DNA of 64,000 nucleotides from Saccharomycopsis malanga (lineage: Eukaryota > Ascomycota > Saccharomycetes > Ascoideales > Saccharomycopsidaceae). Made by a program: the position numbers and the translations under genes. Positions 37,772 through 49,472 of this stretch are shown here, in pieces; position 1 is the stretch's first letter; each line of letters begins with the position of its first letter. The notes under the pieces are model-generated. The model ran no database searches and was not told the DNA's origin. It was given only the letters and a program-made list of their open reading frames with translations. The DNA lies in contig CP025324.1 in NCBI GenBank assembly GCA_004014935.1, positions 2,170,501 through 2,234,500 of the forward strand. The letters run 5' to 3'.

Positions 37772-38617
37772 ATTATATTATGAATTTCCTTGAATTATCA
37801 GTGAATTCAGTAAACAGTAAAACTTATATTATATCAGATTTTATAACAACCAAATGCAAATGTTTAGAACAACACCAACAATTATCTAACCCTCCACTGG
37901 CGTGCAATCCTTCACGATGGAAAATATGCCTCTTTTTTTTTTTCAATGATGTTTTTCTTTAGCGTATACCAGTTGTCAACTAGATCGCACAACCCTGTTG
38001 ATATATATACGAACGGCCAAGTCAGGTGCTTTTTTTTGCTTTGGTTTTCCTCCTTTAAGAAGATGACAACTTGACTAAGGTAAGGTGACACTGCTACGGG
38101 GAAATAAAACTGGTCAACTTTATAAAAAAAATTACAAAAAATAACAAAATATGACACCACAACAATTTAGAGCACTACACAATTACCAAATACCAGTAAT
38201 CAATCGTGTAAATTTCTCATACAAAGAAAGGAAGGAAGGCTATTCCTATTGTAATATTCAAGTCTAGACCCTTTTAAGGAGGGTTTGGCTCCTTTGTCTG
38301 AAAAATACCCATACATCACACGCCTCCTTGTCAATACACGCATTACATTCATTACCCGTGGCTGGTGGTGAGGCGCCAGCCAACACCCACTGCGCCCTGC
38401 GCCCCGCCCGCACGTGATACTCACATTATATATATAGATAGATATGTCATGCATGACTTGCATAATCAGCAAGTAACACGCAGACAATGCATAACGATGC
38501 ATCCAAGAGTTATAACATGAATATGTATATGTATACTATCAATGATACAAGAAGATGATGTTATTTAAGCTATGGTACAGAATTTTGTCTTTATTCTATT
38601 TAATAAAACATTATTAC
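37772..38617. other. Upstream region of the NIPA-type gene, with TGCAT cluster
   Basis: No gene seen. At 38446-38503 there are four TGCAT words (TCATGCATGACTTGCATAAT, CAATGCATAACG, GATGCATCC). They lie about 680 bp upstream of the transporter ATG but only 120 bp beyond the 3' end of HAT2. Confidence 0.4.
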
Positions 38618-39958
38618 CTACTCTAGATCGTTTAAATCCACGTCGTTAACTGTCAAGTGGTCAATAGGGTCGCTTAGGCTCTTGTTGACTTTCCATAGTT
38701 GAACAACATTGTTATCACTGACACTAGAAATAAGCCACTTGAGGCGTTCGTCAGGATGCCAACTCAAGTCTGTAACAAGTCCAGTGTGACCCGCATGCAT
38801 CATAAAGATTTCTGGAGCGCCGTCATCAGCGTCATCCTGAGTTTGTTCCTCGCCAATGCGTGAGATATCCCATACAATTACTCGGCGGTCCTCTGATCCA
38901 GATGCAAGGAAACCGTCTTCATGTGGGGACCATTCAAGAGAGGTGATGGACCCCGAATGACCCATCATGGAATGTAGTTTGATATCGAGATTACGTAAGT
39001 CAAACAAACCAATTGTAGAGTCAGAGGAGCCTGTGGCTATCAAGTTTCTGGAGAAAGGTGAAAAGGAAAGAGCATTTGCAGACCCATCGTGGATGTTAGT
39101 TCTTGTGAGAGCAGGTCTACTCAAGTCTCGTGTGTCGAAAAGCAACAAGCTTTTATCGTCTGAAACCGAGCCAAGCAAATTGTGGTCAAACTTGTGCCAT
39201 TTTACATCGTTGACAATATCAAAATGGCAATGCAAATTGTTCAAAGGCTCAATAATTTTGTTTCCGGTTTGTTCGTTTGCTACAATGTTCTTGGCATTGA
39301 TGTCCCATAGACAAATTGTGCGGTCGTCTGCTCCTGTAACAAGTTTTCCTGTGTGGTGTGGATGCCAATCCAAACCATAGCCATTTTCCTTGTGATAATC
39401 CAATGTCAAGATCGGCTGCTTGTTAATCTTTTTGGAATCAGCGTTGGCAAACACATATGCTGTGCCTTTTCCCGAAATCGAGGCAATGATTCGAGGATTC
39501 TGCGGAAGATATCTAGTACGGTTCACCTCGGTATCGAAATGATCAAACTTTTTTACTATTTTGATCTTTGTCTGAGTAGATGCTTTGCTATTTAGATTGC
39601 CGTTGTAATCGTTGGCAATATATTGTGGCAAATTGGCGCTAACAATCTTGACGTTTTCAGTCTCTTCTCCCGAAGTGTTCGTGCCCAATAAAAGACTTGT
39701 GTCAATAGCATTGGTCTCGGGATTTATTTTGGCATCTGGAAACCACTGCACCGACAAAGACGGCCACTTGAGGTTGGATTCATACACAAAATCATACATG
39801 TAGTGACAATTCTTCTTCCATAGCTCATACTCTTGTTCTATGGTGAGCTCTTGCTGATCTTCAGTAGGCTCTGCCAGCCCGCCTCCATTGGAATTTCGAA
39901 GCTGCTCCAACTCCCCTTTGGTTTCTTTAATTGACTCTTCGTTAAACGAAACTACCAT
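38618..39958 (-). CDS. HAT2: Histone acetyltransferase subunit Hat2 (RbAp46/48 family)
   Basis: A 446-residue WD40 protein. The N-terminal helix EQEYELWKKNCHYMYDFVYE and SNLKWPSLSVQWFP are diagnostic of RbAp46/48-type histone chaperones. WD repeats run through LDWHPHHTGKLVTGADDRTI, DVKWHKFDHNLLGSVSDDKS, FSPFSRNLIATGSSDSTIG, LEWSPHEDGFLASGSEDRRV, and DLSWHPDERLKWLISSVSDN. The insertion WDISRIGEEQTQDDADDGAPE matches Hat2 better than Msi1. Hat2 binds Hat1 to acetylate new histone H4 on K5/K12. One in-frame CTG lies in the variable N-terminal linker. Divergent from the RSC6/SNF12 gene, 266 bp apart. Confidence 0.92.
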   Translation of the reverse strand: MVVSFNEESIKETKGELEQLRNSNGGGLAEPTEDQQELTIEQEYELWKKNCHYMYDFVYESNLKWPSLSVQWFPDAKINPETNAIDTSLLLGTNTSGEETENVKIVSANLPQYIANDYNGNLNSKASTQTKIKIVKKFDHFDTEVNRTRYLPQNPRIIASISGKGTAYVFANADSKKINKQPILTLDYHKENGYGLDWHPHHTGKLVTGADDRTICLWDINAKNIVANEQTGNKIIEPLNNLHCHFDIVNDVKWHKFDHNLLGSVSDDKSLLLFDTRDLSRPALTRTNIHDGSANALSFSPFSRNLIATGSSDSTIGLFDLRNLDIKLHSMMGHSGSITSLEWSPHEDGFLASGSEDRRVIVWDISRIGEEQTQDDADDGAPEIFMMHAGHTGLVTDLSWHPDERLKWLISSVSDNNVVQLWKVNKSLSDPIDHLTVNDVDLNDLE

Positions 39959-40224
39959 CTTACCATTAAGCTATACAGTGTTCTGTCAAATGTACTTAAA
40001 ACACGAACTTCTTAGGGATTTTTCACTATTATCTACATTTTCGCGTATTGTGATGTACGGATGTATATATGTAAGGGCGAACAAAATACTTGGATGTTGA
40101 GATGTTGGGATGTGAAAATGAAAAACTCGCGATATAAATATACATACATTAACCATCATTAGGGCAGATACCATTTGAACATATATAAATAAATACGCGT
40201 TTCCACTATACAAAAATATACAAA

Positions 40225-41505
40225 ATGCTCAAAAACAGCCCTCAAGTGCCTTTGCCTGCAGGATCCACCCCAGCAAGCGCTTCCCATTCAACTATCCCAC
40301 AGCCAGTGGTGAGCTTGAAACCTACAGATTTCACGATTCCACACAGTCTTGACGAGCTATTTCCAGAGATAGAACTGTTGAGGAAACTCCAGGACGCGGA
40401 AAAGAGGCTCGATGTGTATGCTACTAGAAAATGGTTGGATTTGCAAGACACAGTTCAAACCACGGTGAAAGAAGCTGGCATTTTGAGAATTTTCATATAC
40501 AACACTTCGGAGAACCAATCATGGCAAAAAGAAGCTGCCAAGGCCCAAGGTTCAGAAGTGGATGAAAATGCTCCTCCGTCATGGACTTTAAGAATAGAAG
40601 GAAGACTTTTGAATGACTCAGAGCCAAGCACATCGGAAAAACGTGCTAAATTCAGCCACTATCTCACAGGAATTGCAGTGGATTTGGATTCCAATGCTCA
40701 GTTTGAGTCGATAAGCCCAAGTACTCCTAATCAAAATATCGTAGAATGGCACGAGAGCCCTCAGGGCTCAAATGTAGCGTTTGATGGAATGGATATTAAG
40801 AGAAAAGGCTCTGAGAAAGTGAAAACAAGAATTACTATTCAACCTAAAGAATACCCTTCAAAGTTCATGTTGCACAGTGCATTAGCACTGTTATTAGGAA
40901 GCAACGAGGCCAGCGAACGTGATGTGATTTACTCTCTTTGGCAATATATACAGATAAACAAGCTTCAGGACAAGGTGGACAAGCGGTTGATTAATTGTAA
41001 CAGTGAGTTAGAGGCCATCTTTGGATATAAGCAGGTCGCTTTTCCAGACCTTTTGGCGCTTGTTAGAAAGTTCCTCAAACCAGTAGAACCAATTGTGGTT
41101 GAATACGAAATCACTCCTGAGAAATCATCAACCCTAGGTGATGTTGTATTGGATATCAGTGTTGACCTTAGAAAACCATTAGCTGATGAAAAACTTACTA
41201 CAGAATTCACCAAACAGAAAGAGCTTTATATTAAAAACGACGCGGCCATCAAGGATCTAGATAACAAGATTGCTTTAGATATACAAGCTCTCAATTCTTC
41301 CAGAACAAAATACGAGTTTTATAAGAAATTGTCTGAAGACCCTATTGATTTCTTGCAGAAATGGCAACTGTCTCACGCCAAGGCATTGAAAATCTTAACA
41401 GGCGATGAAGGTTACACCGAGGAAAATGCAAGAAGATCAGAATTCTACACTGATGAGTTGTTGGATGAGAATATTGACTTATTGCTTAATACTAATAGAA
41501 TTTGA
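40225..41505 (+). CDS. RSC6/SNF12: SWI/SNF-family remodeler subunit with SWIB domain (Rsc6/Snf12)
   Basis: A 426-residue protein of the SMARCD/BAF60 family, a structural subunit of SWI/SNF or RSC chromatin remodelers. Order: helical DAEKRLDVYATRKWLDLQD (as ERKLDQTIMRKRLDIQEA in human SMARCD1), beta-rich LRIFIYNTSENQ and WTLRIEGRLL, FDGMDIKRKGSEKVKTRIT, then the SWIB/MDM2 domain (residues about 213-280: SKFMLHSALALLLGSNEASE, VIYSLWQYIQINKLQD) and a C-terminal coiled region ending DPIDFLQKWQLSHAKALKIL. Similarity is shared by Rsc6 and Snf12 and I cannot decide; the length (483 and 566 in S. cerevisiae) is nearer Rsc6. The CTG at 40888-40890 aligns with Thr in Rsc6. Confidence 0.85.
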   Translation: MLKNSPQVPLPAGSTPASASHSTIPQPVVSLKPTDFTIPHSLDELFPEIELLRKLQDAEKRLDVYATRKWLDLQDTVQTTVKEAGILRIFIYNTSENQSWQKEAAKAQGSEVDENAPPSWTLRIEGRLLNDSEPSTSEKRAKFSHYLTGIAVDLDSNAQFESISPSTPNQNIVEWHESPQGSNVAFDGMDIKRKGSEKVKTRITIQPKEYPSKFMLHSALALLLGSNEASERDVIYSLWQYIQINKLQDKVDKRLINCNSELEAIFGYKQVAFPDLLALVRKFLKPVEPIVVEYEITPEKSSTLGDVVLDISVDLRKPLADEKLTTEFTKQKELYIKNDAAIKDLDNKIALDIQALNSSRTKYEFYKKLSEDPIDFLQKWQLSHAKALKILTGDEGYTEENARRSEFYTDELLDENIDLLLNTNRI

Positions 41506-41804
41506 TGGCTTGACAGTCGCTCCTTGTCAAATGGCATTTCATGGTTGTATCGAAATTGTGTTTTTTCTGTTCAAGTGTTTTATTGATATTCTTTTAATGT
41601 ATTTTTAGAAACTTAAAATGTGATTGTAAGCATAATTAGCAAACTATTATAGTCGATTTGGTTTAAATACCTTTTTTTTACAATATTTGTTTTTAAATTG
41701 GGTTTTGAAATTTATCTATATAGCCAAAGAACCTCAGAAATGTATACATCCGAGGCTATCATTTGTCTTATTAAATATATTGCTCATACCTTGTTGTATC
41801 ATTG
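41506..41804. other. 3' flank of the RSC6/SNF12-family gene
   Basis: AT-rich DNA up to the dispersed repeat, nothing recognised. Confidence 0.4.
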
Positions 41805-42155
41805 GTGGTAAACTTATGTTTCTAGTCCCATGGTTTGATTGACTAGATGGATCATTCTATGCTTACTCTATCTACAGTTGCAAACGGTGTTTCTCCTTAT
41901 TTTATTTACTAATTCTTGTTAGAAAAATTTATCAGGCAATACTCAAGCCATTGTCATTCCCTATTTTCGTTATATTTACGAGTATACACAGTGGTCTATA
42001 GCCTTCGATAACCTTTTTAGGCATCTCTCTGTTCTATTAACTATTTAAGACTCTATGTCCTCCTTTATTTTAGACTTCTTCTATCTTTTTGTATAGCGGG
42101 CTATTGTTTTACCCACCCTCCGTTCAATACAAATCCATCTTAATATTACACCTGT
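41805..42155. repeat. Dispersed repeat family 2, copy 2
   Basis: Homologous to 1487-1835 in the same orientation. Block one: TAGTCCCATGGTTTGATTGA, CATTCTATG, ATCTACAGTTGCAA. Block two at 42039: ACTATTTAAGACTCTATGTC, TCCTTTATTTTAGACTT, then ACCCAC. There is no SINE-like head or tail beside it. Class unknown. Confidence 0.65.
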
Positions 42156-42597
42156 ACTTTAATATTGTAGCAGATTCTCGGTGCCGTAATAGAATGAAGC
42201 TCCAGTTTCTTTATTCAGACATATATAAATTCACACATTTAGACGTTTTACAGAATTTTTTTTTTCAACATAATTCTTTTGTTTTTGAAAGCATAAATTC
42301 TTCATCATATTGATAGGGCCCCTATTTCTGGCCTATTGTCAAGAAAAAACAAGTCTTTCAGATAATTACTTGAGTAAAGTGGTGGTTTTGCTACATCATT
42401 TGTGAAATAGAGAGTGCATCTATTAAATACCTTTTTAAAATACCAATTTTTCATTTTTACAATTGACACCTATAAAGATATCCTTGACAATAAATTAACA
42501 ATATCAAATGATCTACACCCACAAGCAAACAAGGAAAATGTGCATTAATGGCGAACGATAAAGTATATCTACAAGAAGGTTTCATGACAGGTAAAAA
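42156..42597. other. Intergenic next to MRPL50 3' end, nothing seen
   Basis: AT-rich. No supported reading frame or repeat. Confidence 0.4.
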
Positions 42598-43404
42598 TCA
42601 CACGACTGCTGGTCTTATTGGGAACTTGCCGTCTTTCAAGTTCTTACTAGTGATAAATACTTTCTGGTGATGAGGTTTCTGAGATCCGACCTTGATAACA
42701 ACTTCATATGGCCCAACAAAGTCAATCTTTAAAACAGAAATACGACCGTCATCTTTTTCACTGCCAGTGTAGAAGAACGAAATTTCATGATCTTCAAAAC
42801 TGTATCCCGTAGAGATTTTAAGTATATTAGCAAAATCGCGTGTTGCTATTGGAGCGCCTAATACGCCAGTCTTTTGGGCCGGTCTGGTATATCTTAGTAC
42901 GCTTGGCAATTCTTTCAAAGAATCATATTTATAATAAGTAGCTTGCTTAGCTTGTTTTTCCGCAAAGTCTTCGGCACTTTCAGTGTTTTCTTCGGCATTA
43001 GTTGCTTCTTTAGGTTGTTCAAAGTCAAACGATAAACCTCCCAAGCTATCGAATATCGAAGTGGTAGATGTATCACTGAGAACTTGTCCACTTGGCGATT
43101 TGATTGTTGTAGATTCGGTTTCAACCTTAACAATTGGCTCTGATTTTACAGTGGTTGATAATGGAACAAAAGCTGTCGTAACAGCTCTCTCCACTACAGG
43201 GATTCTCGGTGGTTGGCCTGGAAGAATATAAACAGCCCCATTATTAGGATGTAACTGATTTATCATTCTGCTTGGTAAAACTTTGATGATTTCACCTCTT
43301 TTTCCAACACCCTCAAAATCCTTAAGTAGCTGGACTTCAATCTTTTTTTTGATCGCCTGCACTAACGTACTGTTAGAAAAACATCTTTTTTGGCCAAAAA
43401 TCAT
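42598..43404 (-). CDS. MRPL50: Mitochondrial ribosomal protein bL9m (Mrpl50)
   Basis: A 268-residue protein starting at the ATG at 43404 (MIFGQKRCFSNSTL); the four codons upstream have no ATG (GTG first). A short basic presequence precedes the bacterial L9 N-terminal domain: VQLLKDFEGVGKRGEIIKVL, PSRMINQLHPNNGAVYIL. S. cerevisiae Mrpl50 is 139 residues. Here a long C-terminal extension of about 200 residues follows, with an acidic stretch (AEENTESAEDFAEKQAKQ) and an ordered-looking end (FANILKISTGYSFEDHEISF, ISVLKIDFVGPYEVVIKVGS). Location: mitochondrial large subunit. Divergent from the FKS gene. Confidence 0.82.
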   Translation of the reverse strand: MIFGQKRCFSNSTLVQAIKKKIEVQLLKDFEGVGKRGEIIKVLPSRMINQLHPNNGAVYILPGQPPRIPVVERAVTTAFVPLSTTVKSEPIVKVETESTTIKSPSGQVLSDTSTTSIFDSLGGLSFDFEQPKEATNAEENTESAEDFAEKQAKQATYYKYDSLKELPSVLRYTRPAQKTGVLGAPIATRDFANILKISTGYSFEDHEISFFYTGSEKDDGRISVLKIDFVGPYEVVIKVGSQKPHHQKVFITSKNLKDGKFPIRPAVV

Positions 43405-44025
43405 TTTCAGATACACTTTGATATGCCTTCTATGGTATAAAAGTATATTTACAATACATAAGAATCTTGGTCAGCCAATTTTTCAGTCTCAATTTTTTTC
43501 ACCTGCCGATATATGCACGATCAATTTCGGAGACATGATCACGTGTGTATACTTAACAATTCAACATCAGGCATACAATGTCATTAAATGGGGCCTGCCC
43601 TATATTGGGATGTGATTAATTTTATTTCCAAGGTAAAATAGCAGACCTCTTTTTTTTTCCCTTAATGCAGTACAGTAACTCACTTATTTCCTATTTGAAT
43701 ACCAGTGTGTAGCGTTAGGTATTCTCCTGCAGAAGCAGCTGGTATAAGCATTTGTGTAAAAATGAAGTGCATGAAAGGCTTTAATTTTCAATGCAGCTAT
43801 TATAGTATATTGCTATAATAGCAATCATAACATTAGCAGAAGGGGAATATATCCGTTTTATACTACAGAATATTAAAGGTTCTTTCCAATATTTGAAAGC
43901 AAATATTTAATAAATAATTAGGATTCGAAAAACTCATAAAACGCTGAAAGCTTTGACTTTCCCAGCTTATAAAAGTGTCTAATAAGAAGACGCCTGAAAC
44001 CAATTATTGAAGCATTTATTATAAA
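43405..44025. promoter_or_regulatory. Divergent promoter region MRPL50 / FKS-type gene
   Basis: 621 bp, AT-rich. It holds an inverted repeat around 43800-43826 (GCTATTATAGTATATTGCTATAATAGC; arms GCTATTATAG/CTATAATAGC). No reading frame is supported. Confidence 0.45.
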
Positions 44026-47000
44026 ATGTCAGGTTATGATAAGGATGACTTCAGCGATAATGATTATCAAAACTACGGCGATGAACAATCCATTTCTGAT
44101 TCCGGAAGTACAAATTATACTGATTCGCCAGAATATCAAGCCCCATTATGTAAGTATTTTCAAGTAAAATATGTTCAAAATTAATACCGAGCATTTATTA
44201 ACAATTTCTTTAGCTTATGAAGATATAAAAAGAGCTCAACAACCGTCAATCTCGGCGCTTACCGAGAAGACCACACAGTTGTTCAGTGGTTTTAAAACTC
44301 CAAACATTCCATCTGGAAGATGGCGGGACTTTGGCTTAGATGGTGTAGGTGCGCAAGGACGCTATTCAATGAAAGGCGAAGCGTTTGCAGAGAAAGGTGT
44401 TTACGATACTTTCGATGAGTATTATGACCCTTATCCAAGTTGGAATCCTAAAGATCAAGTGCCTGTGAGCAGAGAGGATATTGAGGCTATTTTCATTAAT
44501 TTAACTGAAGCTTTTGGGTTTCAAATGGATAACACCAAAAATATGTTTGACTATCTCCTTAGATTATTGGATTCAAGGGCTTCAAGAATGACTTCTCTAA
44601 CTGCACTGAAATCCTTACACGCAGACTACATTAGTGGTGACAATTCTAACTTTAAAAAATGGTATTTTGCTGCTCAACTAGATGTGGATGATACTGTTGG
44701 ATTTTTCACTAAAAGGAATGAAGGATCTGATAATGGTATGGGAAAGGAAAAGTCTTTGGCGTTCCAGGAAGCGGAACAGGCATGGAAAGCCAAAATGCAC
44801 AATTTACCTGCGAAGGACTGTATCGCCCAATTGGCATTGTATCTTTTATGTTGGGGAGAAGCCAATAATATTAGGTTCATGCCTGAATGCTTGTGTTTTA
44901 TATTCAAGTGCTGTAACGATTACTATCTTTCCTTAGATGTGATGCAACCAATTGCACCTCCTCCAAATAGTTTTCTTGACCACGTTATTACACCTTTATA
45001 TACTTATTACAAAAACCAAAACTATGAAATTGTCGAAGGCAATTTTGTACGCAGAGGCAAAGAGCATTATCAAATAATTGGTTATGATGATATGAATCAA
45101 CTCTTTTGGTACCGCAAAGGCTTAGAAAAGTTAACATTGAAGAATCAAAAAAAGAAGTTTATGGAGATACCGCTGAGCGAGAGATACCAGTATATGGGTG
45201 ATATTAATTGGGATAAAGTATTCTATAAAACGTACAAAGAGTCACGTACTTGGAGCCATGTTATAGTGAATTTCAACAGAATCTGGATTATACATTGTTG
45301 TGCATTTTGGTATTATATATCGTTTAACTCCCCTACATTATATACCAAAAACTACCAGCCGCAACTGGATACTCAACCAACCCCACAAACAACATTGTCT
45401 GTGATGGCCCTTGCTGGATCTATTGCTTGTGTGGTCAACATACTAGCGACATTTTGCGAATTTTTGTTCGTTCCAAGAAAATGGCCTGGAGCTGAAAGTT
45501 TAACTAAAAGGTTTTTCTTGTTGGTTATAATTTTCTTGCTGAATGCTCTACCATCGTTATACATTCTGATTTTGATACCAATTAACAAGAAGTCCAAATC
45601 CGGTTTGAGTCTTGCCATAATCCAATTCATAATCTCAATTTTCACCGTTTTATACTTTTCATATGCTCCATTGGGACAGCTCTTTGACTCATATTTGACC
45701 AAAAATGAGAAATATGCTCCAAGCAAGGTGTTTACAGCATCAGTCAATAAACTACGCGGTAGAGCTTTGCTTTCGTCTTGGGGATTATGGATTGCAATTT
45801 TTATGTCCAAATTCTTGGAATCTTATTTTTTCTTGATTCTTTCTATCAAGGATCCTATAAGAGAGCTAAGTGTTATGAAGATAAACAATTGTTCCGCTGA
45901 TATACTATTTGGCAATTTCATTTGTCGAAACCAACCTTCTTTGGTATTGACCATCATGTATATCACAGACTTGTTACTATTCTTCCTTGACACTTATCTT
46001 TGGTATATTGTCTGGAACACGATATTTTCGGTCTGCCGCTCATTTTACATGGGTATTTCCATTTGGACGCCATGGAAGAACATCTTTTCCAGGTTGCCAA
46101 AAAGAATCTTTTCAAAAGTTGTTTATTCTGACGGAAAGAATTTAAAACCAAAAATTGTGGTTTCTCAGATTTGGAATTCCATTGTGATATCAATGTACCG
46201 AGAACATCTTCTTTCCTTGGAGCATGTCCAAAGATTGTTGTACCAACAAGTAACAGCACCTGGAGTTAGTGAAATTGATGCTTTGAAAGAGCCTAGCTTT
46301 TTTGTATCGCAAGAGGATCGGTCCGCCAAATCATCTTTATTGGACCAACAAACTGAAGCTCAAAGACGTATAACCTTCTTTGCCCAGTCATTATCCACCC
46401 CGATGCCAGAACCTTGCCCAATAGAAAGAATGCCTACGTTTTCTGTGTTGGTTCCACATTATGGCGAGAAGATTACATTAACATTGAAAGAAATTATCAG
46501 AGAAGAAGACGAGTATGCACATGTTACACTATTGGAGTACTTGAAACAACTTCACCCTCTTGAGTGGATGTGCTTTGTTAAAGATACAAAAATGCTAGCT
46601 CAAGAAGTCGAAAGTTCGAATTCATCAGCTACAATTGATTCCAGTAAAGAAAAGTACAACGATCTTCCTTATTATTGTGTTGGTTTCAAATCAGCGACTC
46701 CAGAATATATTTTGAGAACCAGAATTTGGGCGTCTTTGAGATCCCAAACTTTGTACCGTACAGTATCTGGGTTTATGAATTATTCCAGAGCTATTAAATT
46801 GTTATATGACATTGAAAACCCAGGACTCGAGCAGTTTGAGGGATCTGAATCTAAAAAACTAACTGCTGCTTCCATAATGGCACTTCGGAAATTCAGAATT
46901 GTGGTTTCTATGCAAAGGATGATTGATTTTAATGCCAATGAAGAAGAAAACAAGAATTTCTTACTTCGTGCTTATCCAGAAATCCAAATTTCTTATTTGG

Positions 47001-49414
47001 ATAGAGAAATTGATCCTGAATCAGGAGAAGTTATTTATTATTCTTCTTTAATAGATGGAAGCTGTGAGATCGACGAGCATGGAAAAAGATTACCTAAGTA
47101 TAAAATCAAACTTTCTGGTAACCCAATCTTAGGGGATGGAAAAAGTGACAATCAAAATAATTCGCTAATATTTTGCCGTGGCGAATATCTTCAACTTGTT
47201 GATGCTAATCAAGACAATTATTTGGAGGAATGCCTTAAAATTAGAAACGTGCTCGCTGAATTTGAAGAAGAGGTTCATCCTATTGAATACACTTCGGAAG
47301 GAACCGTTTATGACCACCCTTACCAAAATCCAATTGCCATACTTGGCACTAGAGAATATATATTTTCTGAAAATATCGGTATTTTAGGCGACATCGCGGC
47401 AGGAAAAGAACAAACTTTTGGGACTTTGTTCGCAAGAACATTGGCCCTGGTAGGAGGTAAATTGCATTATGGGCATCCAGACTTTCTCAATGCGATTTTC
47501 ATGACAACTAGAGGAGGCGTTTCCAAGGCTCAAAAAGGACTTCACTTGAATGAGGATATTTATGCTGGTATGAATGCCATAATTAGAGGTGGAAGAATTA
47601 AACATTGCGAATATATGCAATGTGGTAAAGGCAGAGATCTTGGCTTCGGTTCAATTCTGAATTTCACCACCAAGATTGGAGCCGGTATGGGTGAGCAAAT
47701 GCTATCTAGAGAGTATTTTTATTTGGGGACTCAATTACCTCTTGATAGATTTTTATCGTTCTATTATGGTCATCCTGGTTTTCATTTAAATAATGTGTTC
47801 ATCATATTATCTGTTAAACTTTTACTCTTGTTTGCAGTGAATTTATCCTCTTTGTCTCATCACAGTGCAATTTGTGAGTTTGATAAACATAGACCTCACA
47901 CAGATCCAAAAAAGCCAATTGGATGCTATAATCTTGTGCCCGTAATTGGTTGGCTGAAAAGATGTGTCTTGTCCATTTTTGTTGTGTTTGGAATATCTTT
48001 CGTACCATTATGTATACAAGAGCTTACTGAGAAAGGGATCTGGAAAGCACTTACACGGATAAGCAAACATTTTGCGTCTTTGTCTCCGTTGTTTGAAGTA
48101 TTCGTGTGCAAAATTTACGCTCAATCACTTATCAACGATATGGCTCTCGGCGGTGCCAAGTATATTGCAACAGGAAGAGGATTTGCCACGATCAGAGTGC
48201 CATTTTCAGTGATATATTCCAGATTTGCTCCAGAAAGTTTGTACTTTGGTGTTCTTTCTGCCTTGATGATCATTTACTGCACTGGGGTGATGTACAATAT
48301 ATCTTTGATATGGTTTTGGATCACTATTATTGGCCTCTGTTTCTCACCGTTTCTTTACAATCCGAATCAATTCTCCTGGAATGATTTTTTTCTTGATTAC
48401 AGGCTGTTCTTAAGGTGGCTTTCATCAGGAAATAGTAAAGGCAAAAACGATTCTTGGATTAGATATGTGAGGGATCTTAGAACACAGTTGACAGGTTCTA
48501 AAAAAAAGTCACACTCGAAACCAGGTGATAAGTTGTCTTCAAGTTACAGAAAACCTTCGCCATTGAATATTTTTTTGTATCAAATATGCGCCAAATTTAT
48601 CATCATGTTGTTTGTATTGAATGCCTTCTTGTTTGCAAACACCCATAAAAAACCCAGAAACTCACCTACATCAAATGCGGTTCTACGGATTGCAGTAATA
48701 GCAGCTGGTCCTATAATTCTGAATATGGCAGTGCTACTGATTTTGTTTATTGCTTCTATAGGCGCGGGTCCAATGTTCAGCTGTTGTTGCAAAAGTTTTC
48801 CTTCTACAATGGCATTTATAGCTCATGCTTTTTCATTAATGAATCATATAACCTTCTTCCAGATTTTTTGGTTCTTACAGAAATGGGACTTTCCAAAAAC
48901 AGTTCTTGGGTATTCAGTGGTTGTCATGCTTCAAGACCTTTTCTTTGGACTTGTGACATCTCTCTTGCTTACAAGAGAGCTACAACACGCTGTTTCCAAC
49001 AAGTCATGGTGGTCAGGAGGTTGGTTAACTTCAGGTTTAGGATGGCATATTATAACACAGCCGGCCAGAGAATATTTATGTAAAACTATGGAACTTAGCA
49101 TGTTTGCCAACGATTTTGTTTTAGGTCACTTTTTGTTATTCATCCAATTTCCAGTACTTTTAATTCCTGGGATAAATAGATGGCACTCCTTGATGTTGTT
49201 ATGGCTCAAGCCTAGCAAGCAAATAAGACCACAGGTTTTGACCACAAGACAAAGAAGAAAGCAAAAGATGGTAGTCACAGCTTACACTTTGATTTTCACG
49301 TTGGTACTTGGGTTTTTCGTTCTGGTTTTAATGGTTCCTTTTTTCTTGGAAAAGGTGTTTAAAATTGATTTATTTGACTATATGCCAGATAGTATTCAGT
49401 ATTTGGCAAACTAG
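44026..49414 (+). CDS. 1,3-beta-glucan synthase catalytic subunit, FKS/GSL paralogue, spliced
   Basis: Exons 44026-44149 and 44214-49414. The intron of 64 bp has GTAAGT and TTTAG. The protein has 1774 residues. It makes the main cell-wall glucan from UDP-glucose at the plasma membrane under Rho1 control. FKS1_dom1 (NMFDYLLRLLDSRASRMTSL, SLHADYISGDNSNFKKWYF) is followed by membrane segments, the glucan synthase domain (FFAQSLSTPMPEPCPIERMP, LSGNPILGDGKSDNQNNSLI, GGVSKAQKGLHLNEDIYAGM, KIGAGMGEQMLSREYFYLG) and a C-terminal membrane block. The echinocandin hot-spot-1 region reads FLILSIKDP and hot spot 2 GWLKRCVL, both differing from Fks1 (FLVLSLRDP, DWVRRYTL). The N-terminus is short, so it is more like Fks3/Gsl than the main Fks1. 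At least ten in-frame CTG codons occur, more than in any other gene here. Confidence 0.92.
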
Positions 49415-49472
49415 GTATGAGTTTTAATGTATTAGCTTGATTTTTATGCTTCTATTGCAATGTAGAAATTTG

